A DNA stretch of 64,000 nt from Aspidapion aeneum (lineage: Eukaryota > Arthropoda > Insecta > Coleoptera > Brentidae): assembly GCA_963576565.1 (NCBI GenBank), contig OY755047.1, forward strand, positions 25,055,171 through 25,119,170, given 5' to 3'. This document shows, piece after piece, positions 24,324 through 36,100 of the stretch (its first letter is position 1; each line of letters begins with the position of its first letter). Made by a program: the position numbers and the translations under genes. The notes under the pieces are model-generated. The model saw nothing but the letters and a program-made list of their open reading frames with translations. It was not told the origin of the DNA and searched no databases.

Positions 24324-25107
24324 AATATAGAGATCAAACGCGTGCCGACGTATGCTCTCGCTGGTCGTATAGTCTTTGCAAAGTCAATTGAAATACATCC
24401 TAATACGGGGTTCTATCGATTTCATGGAATTTATCTTGATTGTGCCCTTCAAAAGTTATCAAAATTCATATAAAATGATCCTGGTATAATTTCAAGCCTA
24501 CGACATAGAAGAGGCGTAAGTAAGTATTTGTTTTCCGACCGACCGTGCCCAGGTGGATGAACGGCACTTGATTGGCAGATTTTTTTGAAATGCGCTTTTA
24601 ATTGCTTTCGGGTGTGCTTTTCGGGACCCCTTTAGTCGGCAGTATGCAGAGTTAGAAAATAAATCAGTGTCGTTCCTGTAGGTGTAGGAATATAAAGTTT
24701 TATTATCTATTTTTATTTCTTTAGTTTACGCCATAATTAAATGAAATAATTTTCATGAATATATCCCATGTCACTTTCTATAAAGAATTTGCAATCATTG
24801 TAACTGCAAAACAGGTGTGCCATTCAGCGTGTGATGTCGGCCGCCTGCTCAAAGATTCACCAGCTAGTAACCCGCTGCAAAACAGGTCTGCGATTCGGCA
24901 CTTTGACATTACCAAAGTTTACACAATTGAAATATAAGTTGTTTCACTTGAGCCGTCGGCCAATATCAAACGCCGAATCGCACACCTGTTTTGCAGCGGG
25001 TTACTAGCTGGTGTATCTTTAAGCCGGAGGCCGACATCAAACGCTAAATCGTACACCTGTTTTGCAGTTACGACCACCTAAGTTGGCACGCGTTTGATCT
25101 CTATATT
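24324..25107. mobile_element. Foldback element with nested inverted repeats
   Basis: The outer inverted repeat is AATATAGAGATCAAACGCGT at 24324 and its complement ending at 25107. Inside, about 90-bp arms (about 24810-24905 and 24975-25062) contain TGCAAAACAGGTGTG, CCAGCTAGTAACCCGCTGC and ATTCGGC. A non-autonomous foldback or MITE is likely. The small ORF at 24755-24937 is a by-product. Confidence 0.65.
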
Positions 25108-26324
25108 TCTATTGATTTTTGACAAGTGCCACAACTTATATCTAAATTGTGTAAACTTTGACTTTAATCACCTAGGACAAAACAAATGGTTCCTATTTAT
25201 AATTTAACGCTTCTCATAAACATTTTTAGGATGGTTTTACAAATTTACACGGTGGTTCAATAAACTTAATGCCTTTGAAGGCATTCAGATCGGTTCATTG
25301 CTTTCTGAAATTGCTCACGCTCCACATCAAGAGGATCAAAGGAACCGACTGTCAGTGGTTTTGCGCGCGGTGTTCAGTGATAGTTGACCTCAACTTTGCG
25401 TCTAAAGGAGGTTGAAAATTTATGAGAAAAGCTTGCAATTTGAGAAACCCTGTACATTAAATTTTTTTGAAGATGCTGAATCAAGATTTATTAATATATG
25501 GCACAGGTGATAAAATTTCCATATAGCTTTTGTTTATGGTGTTTCTTGCCAAAAAATAAAACACAGGACCCTAACAATCTTTTCTGGCGTTGCTTTAAAG
25601 AAATATTTATACAATGCCCTTTATTTCTTGCGAGAGAAGCGGGGAGTGAGAATAAGAAAAGGAAAAATATATACACAGAAAAAGATATTTTTGGGTCAAA
25701 CCAAGATGTCTTGTTTTAGAGAAAATAATGTGGTAACCAAATAAAGATATTTTCCTAGGAAAAATATGATAATCAGACATTTATTATTTTCAATGAAGAA
25801 TACATTATTTTATATTAAAGTATTTTCTTTATATTCTAAAAGTACCTAATTTATTTTCTTCAACTACCTACCTTTAATTCAATATAATTATATTTCAATT
25901 AAAATTTTGATTTTCGTTACACATTTAAAAGTTATTGAATCGATTTCTTCCTCTTATCTTCTTTAAAGAACCCGAAGAATCACCTTAGAATAAATGTATA
26001 TTCTTGGATAGAGAATACCTTACTTAGCTTCCTTAAAGTAGAATTTTTAGTGATTTAATTATCGCAACTAATTACACTTGAATGCATTTTTTTTTTAACA
26101 GGAATCAACATGGCGGTCTTCAGACGCCATTTTGTCACATGATGTAGGCTTTAAGGCATACAAATTATCTAAATTCCAGGCGATTTTAATGAAATTCCTT
26201 TAATCACCCATTCCAAATGTCCTCTAATTTGCTGTAGTTACTTTTTAGTCCTCCCTGCTCCCACCCATCTCTCCTGTCATTCCCTCCACCCTATTCAAAA
26301 ACCATAATCGTATGATTTTATCAA
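25108..26324. other. AT-rich intergenic or intronic DNA
   Basis: No gene supported. Two overlapping ORFs near 25491-25719 lie on opposite strands and show no domain. Confidence 0.35.
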
Positions 26325-26725
26325 ATAAAGGGCAAATTTAAAAATTATTTCTGCATACGATTTTAGATTTTTTTCCAACACCATTTTACTACTCCACTCC
26401 CCCGTCTCTTCCTCTGTCCTCCCCGCCCTCCTTATTAGTAATAGTTGTAGCTATACCTTTCACAAATATAGAGCGATTTCAAAAATTCTTTTTGCACACG
26501 CTTTAAGGTTTTGTTTTCCAACATCATTTTACTAGTTTCCCCCTCCCTCTCCCTTTCCCTCTCTTTTCCCCACCCTCCTTATTAGTAATAGTTGTAGGTT
26601 TACCTTTCATAAATATAGAGCGATTTAAAAAATTCTTTCTTTACACGCTTTAAGATTTGTTTCGACACCATTGTACTAGTTTCCTCCTCCCTCTCTTCTT
26701 CCCCACCTTCACTCAATGCAAGGTA
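26325..26725 (+). repeat. Imperfect tandem repeat, about 135-bp units
   Basis: Three units each contain ATATAGAGCGATTT-like, CACGCTTTAAG(A/G)TTT, CCAACA(C/T)CATTTTACTA, a pyrimidine-rich CCCTCCCTCT block and TTATTAGTAATAGTTGTAG. Pyrimidine and purine strand bias is strong. Confidence 0.6.
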
Positions 26726-26866
26726 ACACTGTTCGCGTCCATAGAAAATCTACACGTATTTTTTCAGTAAAGGTTAATGAATTATAAATGCATAGTGCTT
26801 TTTATGAGACTGAATCAGAATTAAACCCAAAAGTTGGAAATAAAAAAAAATAATTTAATAAAAAAA

Positions 26867-27095
26867 CACCCAACTGCTAAATTTACTTGTAACTACTAGT
26901 CACAGTTGGATACAAACTTACCCAATAACCTGATTCATGAAAATACAAAACTGTATAATTTCCTAAGTGCGCTTTGGGCATCAAAACTAAAAGTTGAAGC
27001 ATGTCGTACATTATTATAGGTAAACCTATCAATTTGCTAATAGTTACTATAACTGCGACTAGTAGTTAGCAGTAAGTAAATTTAGCAGTTGGGTG
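26867..27095. mobile_element. 229-bp MITE
   Basis: TIRs CACCCAACTGCTAAATTTAC at the left and the complement ending at 27095 (AGTAAATTTAGCAGTTGGGTG), extended by TAACTACTAGT-like words. Flanked by A- and T-runs. Non-coding. Confidence 0.7.
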
Positions 27096-28590
27096 TTTTT
27101 TTTATTGACTTTTTTTTTCTGTGTGAAAATAATTACATTATAAAAATGTGGAAAATATATTTGATCTTTTTAGGGCGTCTTAACTCTAAACCTAGAAATC
27201 TAGATGCCTATTAAGTATTAGGTTGAATATTTTAAAGATATCTTTAAGATGTCCTTGTCATATCCCAGAAACGGTTAAGGCATTTTCTAAGTGAATAATT
27301 TTTAGCATTTTACTACGAAAATTGAAATGGTCAGGAAACATATGATTTATAATAATATATATATAATTTTTTTATTAACTATAAGTGCATTATATTTTTT
27401 CTAGGAGGAGAGGGAGGTCACCAGGTTACGCTTCCTTCAAATTGTTGAAGGTAAAAAGTGACAAAGAATCACAAAGAAGTGAATAACTTTTTTAATTATC
27501 AGAGGACAGGATATTACCTATTACGAATAACTCCGTATTTTTTTGAATCTATTCTATCTATGTATATATAACAAACAAGATCTAGACTGTTTACCAATAA
27601 TGCAACAAAATTAACGTAAGATTTTAATTATAAACATTTCAAGTAGCTTTTTATAAAATATAAAATCATTAATACGATCACCTTATTTTTATTTTTGTTT
27701 ATTGCTAGTGATGATTTCATAGTTTACAAGGTACAAAAAATTAACGCTTGCCACATTTTTTATTGATATAAGCGCACAACAATTATAATTACTATAGACT
27801 GCTTAAATCCAAAAAGCTGAAATTGACTTTTTTTAAAATTATTAACATATAGTATATCGTCGGCTTTCTGACGTAGAGGCGTAACTGATATTATTTTAAA
27901 TTTTACCGAAGAGTAAAAAAAAACCATAATGGTGCCTATGAAAAAAACTTACCGTTGCTGCGGAACATATTTTAATGTTAGTCAATATTTTATTTATTAT
28001 TTTAAATATTTATTTACGTAAGAAAGTACACAAGCCTAAATTTATAGTAAAAAAACCGTAAATCCAAATTGTTTTATTTTTCAGATAGGCCACTACGTGA
28101 GAACACCCACGATATACTTAAAATACTAGGGGCATAAGACATATTTGGAATTTCAATGCTCAAAAAAAATTATTTTATATAGTTACTAATTTTCATTTAT
28201 AATATTAATTAAGAAATATCCAACAAGGTGTTTTAATAAAAAATCACTCTGTACAGGTTTATAAATAATTTATGCAAGGTTTTTATCAGATGTGGTTAAG
28301 CAACTAGTGTTTACAAAACAGATTATATAATACCTATATATAAAAATTTCACAAATATATAAACAATATTAACAATAAAACTAACCCGATGGGGAAATAA
28401 TGATTAAAGACAAAAGAGGAACATAATGCAAGTTAAAGGCAGATTAACAATAATATTATACAATTGACTAATACTTGAAAGAAAAAAATTAACAAAAAAT
28501 AATTCCTTATACTATATTTACGACCAATATTCATTTTTAAAATTTTACAGCGATCTTTAATGCCCCGTTTTTATTATAGCAAGTATGACC
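27096..28590. other. AT-rich non-coding stretch
   Basis: No recognised gene. A short plus-strand open stretch at 27405-27449 has exon-like borders but nothing joins to it. Confidence 0.25.
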
Positions 28591-28718
28591 GCACGAATTC
28601 GTTCGCTTGTGTTTTTCACAACGTTTGGAAATGCGGTTTTACTAAACAAAAGAAAGCAATGCATTGAAACGAGTATTCAGTATAGCGAACATAAGCGAAC
28701 GAATTCGTTCCCTGGTGC
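28591..28718. mobile_element. Small foldback sequence with ACGAATTCGTTCGCT ends
   Basis: GCACGAATTCGTTCGCTTGT at 28591 is matched by an inverted GCGAACGAATTCGTTCCCTG ending at 28718. Likely a MITE in the first intron of the candidate gene at 28921. Confidence 0.5.
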
Positions 28719-28845
28719 TTGCGGAATGTAGGTACTGTTCTTAATTTCTTTTGTGAAAAATTTAAAACATCCTTTTTTTTGTACAAAAAATTCTGACAAT
28801 GAAAATGAAATGAACACCCTACTAAAAAAATAATAAAAAACTTAC

Positions 28846-28921
28846 CAACTCCATTTTGACCTGCAGCACTTCCCGCCAATTTTTCATTTAATTTCACATC
28901 ATTTTCCACAACCTCAGTCAT
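28846..28921 (-). CDS. Candidate first coding exon of an unidentified minus-strand gene
   Basis: ATG at 28921 in the context TTTAAAATG opens 25 codons (MTEVVENDVKLNEKLAGSAA then GQNGV) and ends at donor GTAAGT at 28845, phase 1. The acidic, well-mixed composition is unlike the intronic readthrough that follows it. It sits in the right orientation to be the 5' end of the gene whose candidate last exon is at 23005-23130. No family recognised. Confidence 0.5.
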
Positions 28922-30540
28922 TTTAAAAAACTATTTAAAAAAAATTCTTAAAAATTCTAAAACTTCTTACCACTACACTAAATTTTGTTAATTTATTGTT
29001 ATTTTTTCGTTTTTTTTTCCGAGACGTGGGACTACTGATTTGCGCCTATTTCAAAAAGATCGTCTCGCGTTTCACATCATCCATAAAACAATGTCATCCA
29101 AAAAGTATGCTGCGCTATACCTATTTGAACAACCTACCTACACCTTATACTAAATTACCGAGTAGATAAAATGTTTAACTTGAAATAGTAGATATAACTA
29201 ACACACAAATTTTATTTATAAATTTTACCAAATACGAATTGCACATTCAAACGCAGAACAACTTTTTAACTGCAATATTAAAACTGTTAATTTTCAAAGC
29301 CTATTAGATATTCGTACCTATTTTTTTTAACTAATAGTAGTCACTGGCTAGATATCTATATCTACTATGCAAAAAATAATTCAGATCTAGTGGGACGTGC
29401 CAAAAGTTAATTTTTAGGGATCGCGAGAGCACGGATGCTGCGATGCGTTATATAGTTTGTGTTGTTGCAGGAAAGGAGCAAGATCTGCTTGGGTCGATTG
29501 GAAATTTGGGAGGAAATGCGGGGTTGTCGGGTTGTTAGGGTAAAAAAACCCTTGATGCTGTATATGGCCCTTTACACCAGTATTTACTAAAGGGTCTACA
29601 GTGCGAAGTCCTACAATCCTAGGACTACAAGTTTAGATTTTGGTTAAAAGTTTAACTTATTTTTCCCGTGAATGCAATAGTGTTTAATGAGGGTGCAAAC
29701 GTAAGTTGGGTTGAGTTTAGGTTGACATATACCCCGCGAAATTTGAAATGAAAAATAATATTAAAATATAAAGGTAGTCAAAAGCTGGCAAATAATTCTT
29801 GCACCAACATTTAATATTTATATGAATTGTTGACAATAACATTATTTCCTCACAATGGTTAGAAATAAATTAAAATAATATAATATTTTGGTTTAAAAAT
29901 GGTAGCCATATTTAAACCTCCGTACCACGGATCACCTTGTTAAGGTGATCTGTGTCCGTACGTCACTAGGAAATGTCGAATAAAAACGGTGTAAGTCAGT
30001 GTCAGCTGTCCGCTATATTTTACATGTTCATTTTTTAGACAAGTTAGCGATGATTAAACCTATGTTCGATTGTTTTGGTGGATGTGTAATTGAAAACGAA
30101 TTCTAATATATCTTGTGCTTTTTACAGTATTTAAACATTGATATGTATTTAATACGGTAATGCATTTACAAATACAGTTTTAAGTTACTTATGTATTATT
30201 TAGCTTTGAAAATTTTTGTATATGTTTTTTATCAGACTGCACGGACTAAATTTCCAAAAAATGACATTTCGTTACAAATTTTTTATGTGGTTTTTCTTTA
30301 TTTCTAAAGTTAATTTAAACTTATATGACATGAAACTCACTGAGAAATGCTTACTATCATATTGCACATTAGGGTGAACCAAACCTTTGCAGCTATTTGA
30401 CCTGTGAGTATTAAAAAAATATACTTAAAACAGTCGGTATCAAGTCTATAGACTTGATACTTAAACCCGGTCTAAAATGCTAAGTTTTAAGGTCTTAGTA
30501 AATACTGGTATCAAGGTCTACGTGAAATTATAAATTACTA
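28922..30540. other. Putative upstream region of the exon at 28921, then AT-rich DNA
   Basis: 28990-29060 is a candidate promoter or 5' UTR only by position. At 29460-29530 a plus-strand GC-rich stretch follows a GTTGTTGCAG acceptor-like site and stays open to a TAG; too short to call. A perfect GATCACCTT hairpin lies at 29934-29955. Confidence 0.25.
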
Positions 30541-31256
30541 TACAGGGTGTCCCATAAGTTAGGGGCCATATGCCAACAGGTGATAAAGGAGGTCATGTCT
30601 AATAAAAAAGTTCTTATAATGCATGGGTCAAAACTCTTTCTTTGTCGAGATACAGAGCATCAAAGTTGGCGATTTTTTAAACTTTTTTGACAATAACAAA
30701 AACGCAGCAAAAATATAAAATTGGGTAAAGTCGTGTATTAGAACAAGAGCAATAAATTGAAATAAAAATGATTTTGAAAAAAAAATAGTCGGTAATTTTT
30801 TTTAGAAAAAATAAATTTTTTGGTATTAACTTTTATTAATGCCATATTAAACGCAATGTTTTTTTAAAATATTTTTTGTTAATAAAAACAAGTCTCTAGC
30901 GAGACATAATAATAAAATATCATTGATACTTTTTAAAAGCAAAAATTATATTTTTTTTAATTATTATTTTTTATACATTTTTGGAGATTACTTTGATAGC
31001 ATGTATCTCCTTAACTTGTAATTTTATCAAGAAAAGGAATACCATATTTTTGAATCACAATTAGCTAACTATTTAGCTGGCTGTGACAGATTTTTTTTTT
31101 GGTAAAACCCTTTTCCGCCCACTCCTCTCACTTTAAAAATGTTGTATCTTAAAAACAGATGTGTGTTGGCCCCCATGTTATATAAACATTTTTCTCGGAA
31201 ATAACCTCCTCTATCACCTGCTGCACTATGGCCCCTAAGTTATGGGACACCCTGTA
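30541..31256. mobile_element. About 716-bp MITE-like element with GGGTGTCCCATAAGTT ends
   Basis: TACAGGGTGTCCCATAAGTT, then AGGGGCCATA and AGGTGATA, at the left is mirrored at the right (TATCACCTG, GGCCCCTAAGTTATGGGACA, CCCTGTA). Both ends sit in TA context. The interior is AT-rich without an ORF. Confidence 0.8.
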
Positions 31257-31349
31257 TAGATAGCAGAACTTATAAGATCTCGTTCGTTGTCTTGTTTATA
31301 TCGTATTTATGTCTGAACGTGTAATAGACAATAAAATATTCTTTTAAAT

Positions 31350-31485
31350 GATGCATAACATACTTGGGTCAAAATTGAAACTAACATTTCAGTGTCGTCC
31401 GTATAAAAATTTACTAATTAAGTCTAAAAAGTGTATGTTTTTCACGTCTTTTTGCTTTTTGTATAACTATGTTTGTATTTATCAT
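31350..31485 (+). repeat. 136-bp direct repeat, left copy (flanks a SINE)
   Basis: Identical to 31678-31813 except for one base (A at 31359, C in the other copy). The two copies immediately bracket the SINE. Confidence 0.9.
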
Positions 31486-31677
31486 TATTATTATTATTTT
31501 TTTTTAATTTATACTGGGACTTTCCATCCAATCAGGATCAATCGTCCTGTTTCGCAAAGTTTTAGCAAAGTTAAAGCATTTTTGTAAACAAACACAAACA
31601 ACCAAGTACCGAGCCAAGAATCGAACCCGGGCCGCTGGTGTGGGAAACAAACACTGCTACCACTACACCACGACGGC
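31486..31677 (-). mobile_element. tRNA-Gly(CCC)-derived SINE
   Basis: On the minus strand the head starts near 31677 with GTCGTGGTGTAGTGGTAGCA (A box), then TTTCCCAC (anticodon loop reading CCC) and GGTTCGATTC (B box). A tRNA-unrelated body containing GATTGGATGGAAAGTCCCAG follows and an A/T-rich (AAT)n tail near 31486-31510. A second, shorter copy is at 56405-56520. Confidence 0.85.
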
Positions 31678-31813
31678 GATGCATACCATACTTGGGTCAA
31701 AATTGAAACTAACATTTCAGTGTCGTCCGTATAAAAATTTACTAATTAAGTCTAAAAAGTGTATGTTTTTCACGTCTTTTTGCTTTTTGTATAACTATGT
31801 TTGTATTTATCAT
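31678..31813 (+). repeat. 136-bp direct repeat, right copy
   Basis: See 31350-31485. Near-identity implies a recent event or an assembly artefact. Confidence 0.9.
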
Positions 31814-32524
31814 GCGGTATTAAACATCTAAACTAAAATTTTAAAAAACCTGACAACAATGTATCTTCCCTAAAAGGTTTAAAATCTCATAACGCGTGCG
31901 TACAATAGGGGATGAGTAGACACTCATTCAATAGGGGAGAAGAATCCGGTGCACCTTAAAGGCCACAGGCGGTTAATGGAACGATTCGAAATTTCATTAA
32001 AAAGCAATTTTGATTTATAGAATTTTTAATATCTATATATTTTTGGGTGCGATTTTTACAATGCAAAGAAATTTAAAAAAATATTGCTTCTTTTATTTTA
32101 TGATTATATAGCGTTGAAAATACAAAAAGTTAATAATAACATTTTTTGAAAATATTATATTTGATGAGTACGGGTAGCCTCTAAAATAGCACTTGTTTGC
32201 GATTAAGTAACGGAAAATGTTGGATGAGGGATGAGGGAAAAATTCCGGCTATAGATGTATAGGGTGAGCCAAAAAATTTGTTAATTTCTGAACGCAAACC
32301 AACCGATTTTAAAAATTTTTGGCCCCGTTTATAAACAAAAGATAATGCTTTGTTAGCATCACATATGTAACAAATCCAAGATGACGGAGTGCTTTAACTT
32401 ACAAAATGGGTAAATTTGCCTTTCCTCCCTGCGAAAAATGTATGTGCGTGTTTTCTGCTTTTTCAACGCTGCTTTTTAGAAAAAGCAGAGACTTTTTTTG
32501 ACGCTATTTGAAGTTTTGACCATC
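31814..32524. other. AT-rich stretch
   Basis: A solitary TAGGGTGAGCCAAAAAATTT at about 32260 resembles the end of the element at 8730. No gene. Confidence 0.3.
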
Positions 32525-32868
32525 ACTACCTGGGTAGCTATTCTGGATCTTGAACGATGTGATAGTTCCCAACATATGCTTTGGCCAATGGCAAGCTTTA
32601 AATTAGCTCCGAGCCGTCACGTGATATGCGAACAAACCTCCATTGCGCAAGCTTCTCCTACGATCAGACCAAGAAATGTTTAGTTGATACGGGGCAGGAG
32701 AACAGATTTCACTTCAAACGCGTAAAATTCACTAACTCTGAAGAGCGGGCGACTATATCATTGGTCAAGACAAGTCATTTCGTACAACACGGGACCGCTC
32801 AGGCTTTGCTGTTGGTCAAAGCGTGGACGGTCACATCCTTTAAGTCCCAGAATAGCTACTCTGGAGTT
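32525..32868. mobile_element. About 344-bp MITE just downstream of the P450
   Basis: ACTACCTGGGTAGCTATTCT at the left, inverted as CCAGAATAGCTACTCTGGAG at the right, plus GATGTGA and TCACATC inner words. ORFs across it are chance. It lies about 120 bp past the P450 stop. Confidence 0.55.
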
Positions 32869-32984
32869 ATTTTAAATCGCCAGAAAGTATCTAATTTGGA
32901 TTCCTTCAATTAATTAGATTAGTCAGGTTCCGTTTTGTTGTTTAATAAAAATGAGTAAACAAAATTTTAAAATAGAAATATTGC

Positions 32985-32990
32985 TTTATT
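32985..32990 (-). terminator. P450 polyadenylation signal AATAAA overlapping the stop codon
   Basis: On the minus strand the stop TAA runs directly into AATAAA, sharing the final A. No better signal lies closer than the next MITE at 32525-32868, so the mRNA would have a very short 3' UTR if this signal is used. Confidence 0.55.
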
Positions 32991-33156
32991 TAACAAACTT
33001 TTTCTGTATTAAGCCACACATCTCCTCGAGCTGTCAAAACCATTGATCCTTTCTCCATGCAGAAGGGCAGCTGTGTCTTTTCGTTGACAGTAAATCGATG
33101 GTTTCGAACCAACGTTGCCAAGCCTAGTTTCGTTTGAATCATGCCGAATCTGTAGC
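32990..33156 (-). CDS. P450 exon 10: L-helix to C-terminus and stop
   Basis: Codes residues 455-509: [16 protein letters not shown] (L-helix after the heme Cys), then [17 protein letters not shown] and a C-terminus ending NTEKVC. The TAA stop is at 32992-32990. Acceptor AG at 33157-33158. An antisense CR1-like LINE begins within roughly 100 bp upstream of this exon. Confidence 0.95.
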
Positions 33157-36100
33157 CTAAAAAAACCATGTTTTGTTTATGTGTGTACGTACAAGAGATG
33201 AACCATATCACCGGTTAGTAGCGTATTTATTGTAAGAAAATAGTTTTAAATATTTAGTGATATTTTTGGCATGTAAAGAACAGATGAGTTGGGTTTGCAA
33301 CAGACATCTGACACATGCCCACTTTTAAACCATGGAATCAAGGATTGCTTGATTTTATTTTATTTTATAACGTCAACAGAAAATATAGAATGCCCAAACT
33401 GTTCTGAAGTAAACAAAAAATTTAAACTTGGATTTTTTATTAATCACGGACCTTTTGAACAAAATTGTCAAGTGTACAAAAATCATATAGAAAAAAAAAG
33501 CTCAAAATTGATTATATATCTAAAAAACCCTCAATATAGCAAACACAGATAAAAAAATATCAAACAAACAAAATTTACCAAATAAATGTAGACGGCTTTT
33601 TAACATCAAAGGACGAAATTATTGATTTTATTGAATCCAAAAAACCACTAATATTATGCGCAACTGAAACACATATTACAAAAGACATTTTGGAAAGCGA
33701 ACTATTAATTAACAATTATACATTATTCAACTGTTTATCAAACTCAAGACATACTGGAGGAATAATGATTTTTGTTTCGAATTCAATATCAATAACCAAC
33801 AAAGATGAAGTAGCAGAAAACTATGAACACTGGTTTTTAAGAATAGAATTTAAAATCAAAAAACAAAATTTCAAGTTAAATATTTTTTACAGATCTCCAT
33901 CAGGAAACATTAACAGATTTTTAGACTTTTTTAAATTAATATGCGAAGAAAATTTGGAATATAATGGTATTAACATAAATATGGGAGATTTTAATATAAA
34001 CTTTGATAATCAAGATTTTTATGTTGAAAAATTTAAACAACTGGTTAATTTATATGGGCTAAGACAAACAATAAAGGAACCGACACGAGTAACCAATAAC
34101 ACAGAATCAAAAATAGATCTAGTACTAACAAATGATTTTTCTTTAATATCTGGTGTGGAAAAAATACCAAAAATAAGTGACCATTATTGGACTTATATTG
34201 AAATTCAAGTAAATGAACAACATAAAACAAAAGCCAGCACTTTAACTTATTTATACTACAACAAACTATGTATAAAATTAATTGAATGTCATTGGGATTA
34301 CACACTGAATGATGCTGATTCACTTTTTGGACAATTATACTATAACATCGAACACACCTTGATAAAAGTTCAAGAAAGTAAAATATTACCTTACAGAAAA
34401 ACAGAAACACCATGGTTTAATAAGAAAATTTATGATGCAAAAAATGACAGAGATCATTTTTATAAAAAATTTACTACAAACAGAACTGAAAAAGATTGGA
34501 TAGAATATAAAGGTAAACGAAATAAATGTGTAAATGTATTAAGACAAGAGAAAAAACTCTATTTTGAAAAGGAAATTGATAAAAATAAAGGAAACAACAA
34601 GAAAATGTGGAAAACATTGAAAAATTTAATCAACAACAAACCAAAAAGTGACATAACTGAAATCATATTTGAAGACAAAATTGAAACTGATCCAAACACC
34701 ATATCAGAACGACTAAACAAATATTATATAACAAGCATAGAAGACATTATTAATTCTATACCAAATACAAGCACAGACTCTCTTTTAGATGAAATAAACA
34801 TAGAAAATACAATACATAAATTTGAAGAAGTAACATTAAATCAACTGAAAAACAAAGTTGCAAATTTAAACTCAAATAATAATAAAAATGAAGTATTAAA
34901 CAAAAATCTAATGAAAGAAACATTTTCGGTCATAGGATATCCACTTTTAAATCTAATAAACACGTGCCTAAAAAACGGAGAAATTCCAGAAATACTCAAA
35001 TGCTCATATATTACACCTGTACCAAAAGTTAAAAATAGTAAAAGATATGATGAATTAAGACCAATAAATGTTTTATGGGATATTGAAAAGTTATTGGAAG
35101 AAGTGGTATATGAACAGTTTTTAAATTTTATAGAAAGCAACAAAATTTTAGTAAAACAACAAACAGGATTTAGGCGAAAACATTCTACAGAAATTGCAGT
35201 ACAATACGTTATAGAAACATGGAAAAGAAGTTTTGAGAAAAATGAAATTATAGTTGGGGTATTTTTAGATTTTAAAAGAGCATTTGAAACTATTGACAGG
35301 GAGAGGCTATTAAAAAAACTTTATAAATTTGGTCTAAGGGGAAAGGTATTAGAATGGTTTAAAAATTATTTATGCAACAGGACACAGCGAACCAAAATTT
35401 TGAATTCACTATCATCGGAAAAATCAAACAATATAGGGGTACCACAGGGAAGTAAATTGGGACCATTACTTTTTATTTTATATATAAATGATCTACCAAC
35501 AGTTTTAAAAAATTGTATGATACAGATGTTTGCAGATGATACATTACTTTATTTAAAAGGGACTTCATTAGAAAACCTAACTATTGAAGTAAATTCAGAA
35601 TTAAAAAATGTAGTACATTGGCTAAACGCAAACAAATTAAAATTGAATGTAAACAAAACAAATGTATGATTTTAAATTCAAAAAGCAACTTAACAAATTT
35701 TGCAATCACAATAAATAATGAGAAATTAGAAATTACAAATTCATTCAAATATCTTGGTATAATTATAGATTCAAAATTAAAGTTTGATAAATACTACGAA
35801 TATATTATATCAAGAATTTCTTCAAAAATTGGGTATTTAGGAAGGATTAGTTATTATTTATCATTTTTTTCTAAAAAATGTGTTTACAATACAACAATAT
35901 TACCACATGTTTCCTACTGCTCAACTATATTATACACAGCGAATGAAAATATTTTAGATAAACTTCAAATATTACAGAATAGAGCAATGAGAATAATTCT
36001 TAAAGCAGATAAATACACAAAAATTACACTAATGTTAAAAAAATTAAATTGGCTTAATGTAAAAAATTTCATTTTCTATAATGTTTGTATATTTATTTAC

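Noticed and set aside
27405..27449. Plus-strand mini-exon between AG and GTAAAA
   Set aside because: Only 15 codons, no partner exon and no conservation evidence.
29461..29532. Plus-strand terminal exon after GTTGTTGCAG
   Set aside because: Short, alternative frames equally open, no upstream exon found.
32498..32913. Two overlapping plus-strand ORFs
   Set aside because: They read across a MITE with inverted ends and show no conserved protein.
34045..34413. 122-aa minus-strand ORF
   Set aside because: Antisense shadow of the LINE endonuclease region.
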